Part shown: in pieces, positions 59,451-64,000 of the stretch
Layout: each line of letters opens with the position of its first letter
Position numbering within the stretch: position 1 is the first letter of the stretch
NCBI RefSeq assembly: GCF_900167935.1
Contig: NZ_FUYL01000013.1
Location: 1 to 64,000, forward strand
Source: Maribacter arcticus
GTDB taxonomy: Bacteria > Bacteroidota > Bacteroidia > Flavobacteriales > Flavobacteriaceae
Direction of reading: 5' to 3'
Length of the DNA stretch: 64,000 bases
The notes under the pieces: model-generated
Told to the model about the DNA's origin: nothing
The model's database searches: none
What the model saw: only the letters and a program-made list of their open reading frames with translations
Position numbers and translations under genes: made by a program

Positions 59451-60557
59451 ATGCAATTAGGTTTCAAGAATTATATTTTAGAAGATAGCACTTATAAAGG
59501 TGGAGGTAAAAAAATTGTAATGCCAGATGGCGTTACGGTACACAAGCTATCTTCAAATGAGAATCCGTTAGGGTATTCACGGAAAGTGAAGCAGGCGTTA
59601 GCAAATACGTTAGATGATTTGAGCTTCTATCCTGACAATACGGATATCCGATTAAGAGAAGCCCTAGTAAAAGACTTCGACGGGGTATTGGGTGCTGATA
59701 ATTTTATAACGGCCAACAGCGGTTCTGAAATTATTGATATGATTTCCAAAGCTTTCTTGCGTGAAAATGATGAGGTAATTGTTAGTCAGCCTTGTTTTCT
59801 GCCTTATACTGCTTTTACACGATGGATGGGGGCAAAGGCAATCAATGTTCCAATGACCGAAAACTATGATTATAACTTACCAGGTATTCTAAAAGCCATT
59901 ACAGATAAAACGAAGCTGGTATTTCTTGCTTCTCCAAATAATCCATCAGGAAATTATATTCCTATGGCGGATTTGAGAAACTTTATAGACAAGTTGCCTG
60001 AACACGTAGTTTTGGTATTAGATGAGGTATACAGACATTTTGCTGAAGCAGAAGATTACACCTCAGGCATTCCATTTGTTTTAGAAGGTAAAAATGTAAT
60101 TGCCATTAACAGTTTTTCAAAGACATATGGTTTGGCCGGTTTACGAGTAGGCTATTGCTATGCTCCATTAGAAATAAGTAATTACATGAGAAAGATATGT
60201 AAACCATTCTTACTGTCTTCTTTAGCATTAGAAGGTGCAATTGCAGCTTTAGAAGATGTCGATTTTGTAAATAAAACGGTAGCCTTGGTAAAAGAGGAGC
60301 GGCAATTTGTTTTGAACGGACTTGATGCTTTGAATATAAAATACTGGCCAACCCAGGGTAATTTTGTGCTAATCGACCCACCAATATCAGATATAGAATT
60401 TACATCTTTTTTAGAACAAAGGGGAATTATGGTACGCCCAGTAGGTAATTTTGGTGCGCCTGGTAAAGTCCGTATTTCCTTTGGTGTTAGGGAGGCTAAT
60501 ACAGCACTTTTGGCTGCTTTAGAAGTTTTAATGAAAACCCAAACCACAACAGCATAA
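59451..60557 (+). CDS. PLP aminotransferase (histidinol-phosphate aminotransferase-like), probably for aromatic amino acids
   Basis: The product is 368 residues, fold type I. Motifs: LSSNENPLGYSRKVKQAL, ANSGSEIIDMISKAFL, FLASPNNPSGNYIP, VLVLDEVYRHFAE and the PLP lysine in AINSFSKTYGLAGLRVGY; the final Arg is in GKVRISFGV. By sequence it is close to HisC, but it stands first in a tyrosine-catabolism operon, so the most likely reaction is tyrosine or phenylalanine to the 4-hydroxyphenylpyruvate or phenylpyruvate keto acid. Cytoplasmic. Controlled by the divergent MarR gene. Confidence 0.88.
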   Translation: MQLGFKNYILEDSTYKGGGKKIVMPDGVTVHKLSSNENPLGYSRKVKQALANTLDDLSFYPDNTDIRLREALVKDFDGVLGADNFITANSGSEIIDMISKAFLRENDEVIVSQPCFLPYTAFTRWMGAKAINVPMTENYDYNLPGILKAITDKTKLVFLASPNNPSGNYIPMADLRNFIDKLPEHVVLVLDEVYRHFAEAEDYTSGIPFVLEGKNVIAINSFSKTYGLAGLRVGYCYAPLEISNYMRKICKPFLLSSLALEGAIAALEDVDFVNKTVALVKEERQFVLNGLDALNIKYWPTQGNFVLIDPPISDIEFTSFLEQRGIMVRPVGNFGAPGKVRISFGVREANTALLAALEVLMKTQTTTA

Positions 60558-60574
60558 TATTTTTTTAATACGCA

Positions 60575-60590
60575 TGTTGCATAAGCAACA
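60575..60590. promoter_or_regulatory. Candidate MarR operator (site 2)
   Basis: TGTTGCATAAGCAACA: a perfect inverted repeat with the same GTTG-N6-CAAC frame as site 1. It lies in the 65-base gap between the aminotransferase and hpd, so hpd may also have its own regulated promoter. Confidence 0.55.
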
Positions 60591-60622
60591 ATAAATAAAA
60601 TAAAAATTTAAATTCATATACT

Positions 60623-61753
60623 ATGTCAACGTCAACAGCAGTAGAAAACAAACACAAAGAGGCACAGGATTTTATGCCAATTAACGGTACAGATTATTTA
60701 GAACTGTATGTAAGTAACTCTAAACAAGCGGCACATTATTACAAAACTGCCTTCGGGTTCAAATCTTTAGCATATAGAGGTTTGGAGACTGGTAGTAGAG
60801 AGTATGAGTCTTACGTGCTTGAGCAAGATAAAATCAGATTAGTATTGACATCTCCATTAAAAAGTGGAACAGATGTAGGTAGACATATCGATAAGCATGG
60901 TGATGGGGTAAAAGTAACGGCTCTTTGGGTAGATGATGCTACATATGCATATGAAGAGGCAGTGAAAAGGGGTGCTAAAAGTTATATGAAGCCTGTTACA
61001 GAAGAAGATGAGAGCGGTAAAGTAGTGCGTTCAGGTATTTATTCTTACGGTGAGGTGGTTCATGTTTTTGTAGAGCGTAAAGACTATAATGGTACTTTTC
61101 TTCCTGGATATAAAAAATGGGAAAGCGACTACCAGCCTGCTTCTACAGGCTTAAAGTTTGTTGACCATATGGTTGGTAATGTGAATGAAGGTCAAATGAA
61201 CTATTGGGTAGATTTCTACGCCAATGTAATGGGCTTTAAGCAGATTATGTCTTTTGATGACAAAGATATTTCTACTGAATTTACGGCATTAATGAGTAAG
61301 GTAATGAGTAATGGAAATGGTCGTATTAAGTTTCCTATTAACGAACCTGCACCTGGAATGAAAAAATCTCAAGTAGATGAGTATTTAGAATTTTACGAAG
61401 GTGAAGGCGTACAACATATTGCAGTAGCTACAGATAATATCGTAAAAACGGTATCTGACTTAAAAAGTAGAGGAGTAGAATTTCTTACCATACCAACAAC
61501 GTATTATGATGTATTGACAGAAAGAGTTGGTGAAATTGATGAGGATATTGAGTCTTTACGTAAGTTGGGTATTTTGGTAGACCGTGATGATGAAGGTTAT
61601 TTACTTCAGATTTTCACTAAAACTGTTCAAGCGAGACCAACAATGTTTTTTGAAATTATTCAGAGAAAAGGAGCTACTTCTTTTGGAAAAGGAAATTTCA
61701 AAGCCCTATTCGAAGCTATCGAGCGTGAGCAAGAATTGAGAGGAACTTTATAA
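60623..61753 (+). CDS. hpd: 4-Hydroxyphenylpyruvate dioxygenase
   Basis: The product is 376 residues with two VOC modules (DYLELYVSNSKQAAHYYKTA; LKFVDHMVGNVNEGQMNYWV). The iron ligands are in place: His in FVDHMVG, His in VQHIAVATDN and Glu in MFFEIIQRKGATSFGKGNFK. The C-terminal FGKGNFKALFEAIEREQELR helix closes the active site, as in known enzymes. It turns 4-hydroxyphenylpyruvate into homogentisate with O2. Second gene of the operon; 76 bases before hmgA. Confidence 0.96.
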   Translation: MSTSTAVENKHKEAQDFMPINGTDYLELYVSNSKQAAHYYKTAFGFKSLAYRGLETGSREYESYVLEQDKIRLVLTSPLKSGTDVGRHIDKHGDGVKVTALWVDDATYAYEEAVKRGAKSYMKPVTEEDESGKVVRSGIYSYGEVVHVFVERKDYNGTFLPGYKKWESDYQPASTGLKFVDHMVGNVNEGQMNYWVDFYANVMGFKQIMSFDDKDISTEFTALMSKVMSNGNGRIKFPINEPAPGMKKSQVDEYLEFYEGEGVQHIAVATDNIVKTVSDLKSRGVEFLTIPTTYYDVLTERVGEIDEDIESLRKLGILVDRDDEGYLLQIFTKTVQARPTMFFEIIQRKGATSFGKGNFKALFEAIEREQELRGTL

Positions 61754-61829
61754 GGTCAACAGATTTCTTGACAAACCAAGAATAGATTACTTTTAAAGGA
61801 AGCTTTATTAACTAGTAAAACGAACGTAT

Positions 61830-62990
61830 ATGCCTATTTATCATAAACAAGGACAAGTACCGCCTAAGCGGCATACGCAGTTTAGGAAACCAAATGGTGA
61901 ATTGTATGCTGAGCAATTGTTCGGTACAATTGGGTTCGATGGAATGTCCTCTTTATTATATCACCATAATAGACCTACTATGGTCAAGGAGATTGTAAAG
62001 AGTACCGATGTATCTCCTAAAATTGCGTTAGAGAGAAATATACGTTCGTTAAAACTGGTAAGTTTTAATGCTCCGGCAAAAGATGATTTTTTAGAAGCTC
62101 GTGAACCTTTATTAGTAAATAGTGATATTATTATAGGAGTTGCAGCACCAAAAAAATCGCTGCGAGATTATTTTTATAAGAATACCGATGCCGATGAAAT
62201 GTTGTTCATTCATAAAGGTACTGGAACTTTAAGAACTATTTTCGGACAGATTCCTTTTGAATACGGAGATTATTTAATAATTCCCCGAGGAACGATTTAT
62301 CAAATAGATTTTGATAGTGAAGACAATCGCATATTGTATGCCGAATCGTTTTCACCAATTTATACACCAAAACGATATCGAAATTGGTTCGGTCAGTTAT
62401 TAGAGCATTCCCCATTTTGTGAGCGTGATTATAAATTACCGCAAAATTTGGAAACCTTTACCGATACCAATGAACACTTGATTAAAGTAAAGAAGCAAGG
62501 TGTCATGCATGAAATGGTGTACATAGGGCACCCTTTTGACGTTGTGGGTTGGGATGGTTATAATTTCCCTTACGGATTTTCCATTCATAATTTTGAACCC
62601 ATTACAGGGCGCATTCATCAACCACCACCAGTACATCAAACATTTGAGACGAATGCATTTGTCATATGTTCTTTTGTTCCAAGGTTGTATGATTATCATC
62701 CACAGTCCATACCGGCACCATATAATCATTCGAATATAGATTCTGATGAGATGTTGTATTATGTTGATGGTGATTTTATGAGTAGAAACGGCGTACAACC
62801 AGGTAATATTTCTTTACATCCGGCAGGCATACCACACGGTCCACACCCAGGCGCTGCAGAACGTAGTATCGGCGAAAAAGGGTCTGATGAGTTAGCGGTC
62901 ATGATTGATACGTTTAAACCATTGATGGTGACAGAAAATGCGATGGAGTTAGATGATGGTGATTACTATAAATCTTGGTTGGATAAATAA
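61830..62990 (+). CDS. hmgA: Homogentisate 1,2-dioxygenase
   Basis: The product is 386 residues, slightly shorter than the usual 430. Motifs: MPIYHKQGQVPPKRHTQFRK, ADEMLFIHKGTGTLRTIFGQ, YLIIPRGTIYQI, PFDVVGWDGYNFPYGFSIHN, and SLHPAGIPHGPHPGAAERSI. The His and Glu iron ligands lie in the PHGPHPG and DEMLYYVDGDF regions. It opens the ring of homogentisate to maleylacetoacetate. Third gene of the operon, 70 bases before fahA. Confidence 0.96.
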   Translation: MPIYHKQGQVPPKRHTQFRKPNGELYAEQLFGTIGFDGMSSLLYHHNRPTMVKEIVKSTDVSPKIALERNIRSLKLVSFNAPAKDDFLEAREPLLVNSDIIIGVAAPKKSLRDYFYKNTDADEMLFIHKGTGTLRTIFGQIPFEYGDYLIIPRGTIYQIDFDSEDNRILYAESFSPIYTPKRYRNWFGQLLEHSPFCERDYKLPQNLETFTDTNEHLIKVKKQGVMHEMVYIGHPFDVVGWDGYNFPYGFSIHNFEPITGRIHQPPPVHQTFETNAFVICSFVPRLYDYHPQSIPAPYNHSNIDSDEMLYYVDGDFMSRNGVQPGNISLHPAGIPHGPHPGAAERSIGEKGSDELAVMIDTFKPLMVTENAMELDDGDYYKSWLDK

Positions 62991-63059
62991 ATAAGAAAAT
63001 ATCATCCTGAGCGCATTAGAAGGCAAGGCGGTTAGTATAATTAATGAAACTACAAGAAT

Positions 63060-64000
63060 TTGACAACACTCAATACATGGGTTTCAGTTCCCAAAAATTC
63101 AGATTTTTCAATTTATAATCTTCCTTTTGGAATCTTTTCAGTCGATGGTGATGAGCCAAAAGCTGGCATAGCTATTGGCGAACAGATTGTAGATTTATCC
63201 GCTTTAGCAAATTTAGGTTTGTTGGATGTTAATACTACTTATTTTAGACAATCGACCCTCAACGATTTTATCGCTCTGGGAAAGAAAATTACCAATAAAG
63301 TGCGTTTAGATGTTCAACGATTATTGGTTTTGGATAACTCACCTTTAAAAAATCATCCTGAAGTTTTCATACCGCAGGAAGATGCGAAAATGCATCTTCC
63401 TGTGCGCATTGGCGATTATACCGATTTCTATTCTAGCATCGAGCATGCAACAAATGTGGGTAAAATGTTCCGTGATCCAGAAAATGCCCTTTTGCCTAAT
63501 TGGAGACATATTCCGGTAGGGTATCATGGTCGAGCATCATCAATTGTGGTGAGTGGTACTAATATTCACAGACCAATGGGTCAAGTGAAGACCAATGATA
63601 TGGAAACACCCGTTTTTCAAGCATCAAATCGTTTAGATTTCGAATTGGAGATGGGTTTTATAATAGGTAAAAGTACCAAGTTGGGAGAGCGTATTTCAAC
63701 CAAAAATGCCGCTGAACATATCTTCGGTTTAGTGTTGTTCAATGACTGGTCTGCACGTGATATTCAGAAATGGGAATACGTGCCATTAGGTCCGTTTTTA
63801 GGGAAAAACTTCGCGTCTTCCATGTCTCCATGGATAGTTACTTTGGAGGCATTAGAACCTTTTAAAGTTCAAGGTCCTGAGCAACAACCAGAAGTGCTGT
63901 CCTATTTACAATATGAAGGTCAACTTAATTATGATATTCAATTGCAAGTGGGTATGTCTGCGCAAACTTCAGATGAAACTGTTATTAGCGAATCAAATTT
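63060..64000 (+). CDS. fahA: Fumarylacetoacetase, N-terminal part
   Basis: The frame runs off the window; 313 residues are visible. It starts WVSVPKNSDFSIYNLPFGIF, typical of FAH. IGDYTDFYSSIEHATNVG carries the calcium/catalytic Asp and His, followed by PVGYHGRASSIV, RLDFELEMGFIIGK, LFNDWSARDIQKWEYVPLGP and FLGKNFASSMSPWIV. No ATG precedes this text in frame; a stop lies 14 bases upstream. TTG at 63060 (giving MTTLNTWVSVP) is the best start. The ATG at 63044 is in another frame. It cleaves fumarylacetoacetate to fumarate and acetoacetate, the last pathway step. Confidence 0.93.
   Translation, partial: MTTLNTWVSVPKNSDFSIYNLPFGIFSVDGDEPKAGIAIGEQIVDLSALANLGLLDVNTTYFRQSTLNDFIALGKKITNKVRLDVQRLLVLDNSPLKNHPEVFIPQEDAKMHLPVRIGDYTDFYSSIEHATNVGKMFRDPENALLPNWRHIPVGYHGRASSIVVSGTNIHRPMGQVKTNDMETPVFQASNRLDFELEMGFIIGKSTKLGERISTKNAAEHIFGLVLFNDWSARDIQKWEYVPLGPFLGKNFASSMSPWIVTLEALEPFKVQGPEQQPEVLSYLQYEGQLNYDIQLQVGMSAQTSDETVISESN

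Overview
The window is AT-rich DNA from a Bacteroidota chromosome, almost certainly a marine member of the Flavobacteriaceae. This rests on the many short N-terminal lipoprotein signals, the DUF6090 family (starts MIKFFRKIRQ, then a VVIGILIALQINNWNE membrane helix), a Bacteroidota-type sigma-70 paralogue, Rcp1-like response regulators paired with 'DLQEPLRKI' histidine kinases, and a MarR-aminotransferase-hpd-hmgA-fah cluster. Nothing in the sequence fixes the genus.

Layout. (1) 1-323: the end of an IS3-family insertion sequence. (2) About 330-18,970, fading out by about 36,500: an accessory region of single genes, all on the minus strand. The genes are separated by long intergenic elements that look like integron attC sites: terminal RYYYAAC/GTTRRRY-type boxes, asymmetric spacers (AATG on one side, TAAAC on the other) and an inner stem. 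The gene content fits such an array: an acetolactate-decarboxylase-like lipoprotein, DUF2306 and other membrane proteins, S9 peptidases, beta-lactamase-fold hydrolases, EthD, NTF2-like, CPBP and GNAT proteins, and six full DUF6090 copies plus several broken ones. No integrase is in the window, so by integron nomenclature this is a candidate CALIN (cluster of attC sites lacking an integrase). The same region holds other dispersed repeats: 104-bp direct repeats, a MITE-like element, REP-like palindromes, and a duplicated fragment of an hpf gene. (3) About 20,900-26,300: metabolic and transport genes (dienoyl-CoA isomerase-like protein, MFS, GNAT, APC permease, Rieske oxygenase). (4) 36,568-42,964: sugar and ester metabolism (GH3, carboxylesterase, sugar epimerase-like protein) next to a Nudix-type regulator. 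(5) 43,195-46,887: an overlapping proC-proB-proA operon followed by ablB, proline plus N-acetyl-beta-lysine synthesis, an osmolyte theme. (6) 47,261-50,170: a sigma-70 paralogue and a DUF885-like protein. (7) 50,545-58,535: a signalling island with two related hybrid-type PAS histidine kinases, two single-domain response regulators, two AraC-type regulators, a 53-residue ORF coupled to one of them, and a broken BLUF protein, plus the tail of a dead alpha-amylase gene. (8) 58,706-64,000: tRNA-Arg(TCT), then a MarR regulator divergent from the tyrosine/phenylalanine catabolic operon (aminotransferase, hpd, hmgA, fahA cut by the window end). Two GTTG-N6-CAAC palindromes mark likely MarR operators.

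The most unusual content is the attC-like array. It includes a long attC subfamily with an internal conserved core and an associated DUF6090 'cassette' family whose 5' ends have been copied and broken repeatedly. Coding calls rest on motif recognition only. attC calls rest on visual pairing of the boxes and should be confirmed with a covariance model.
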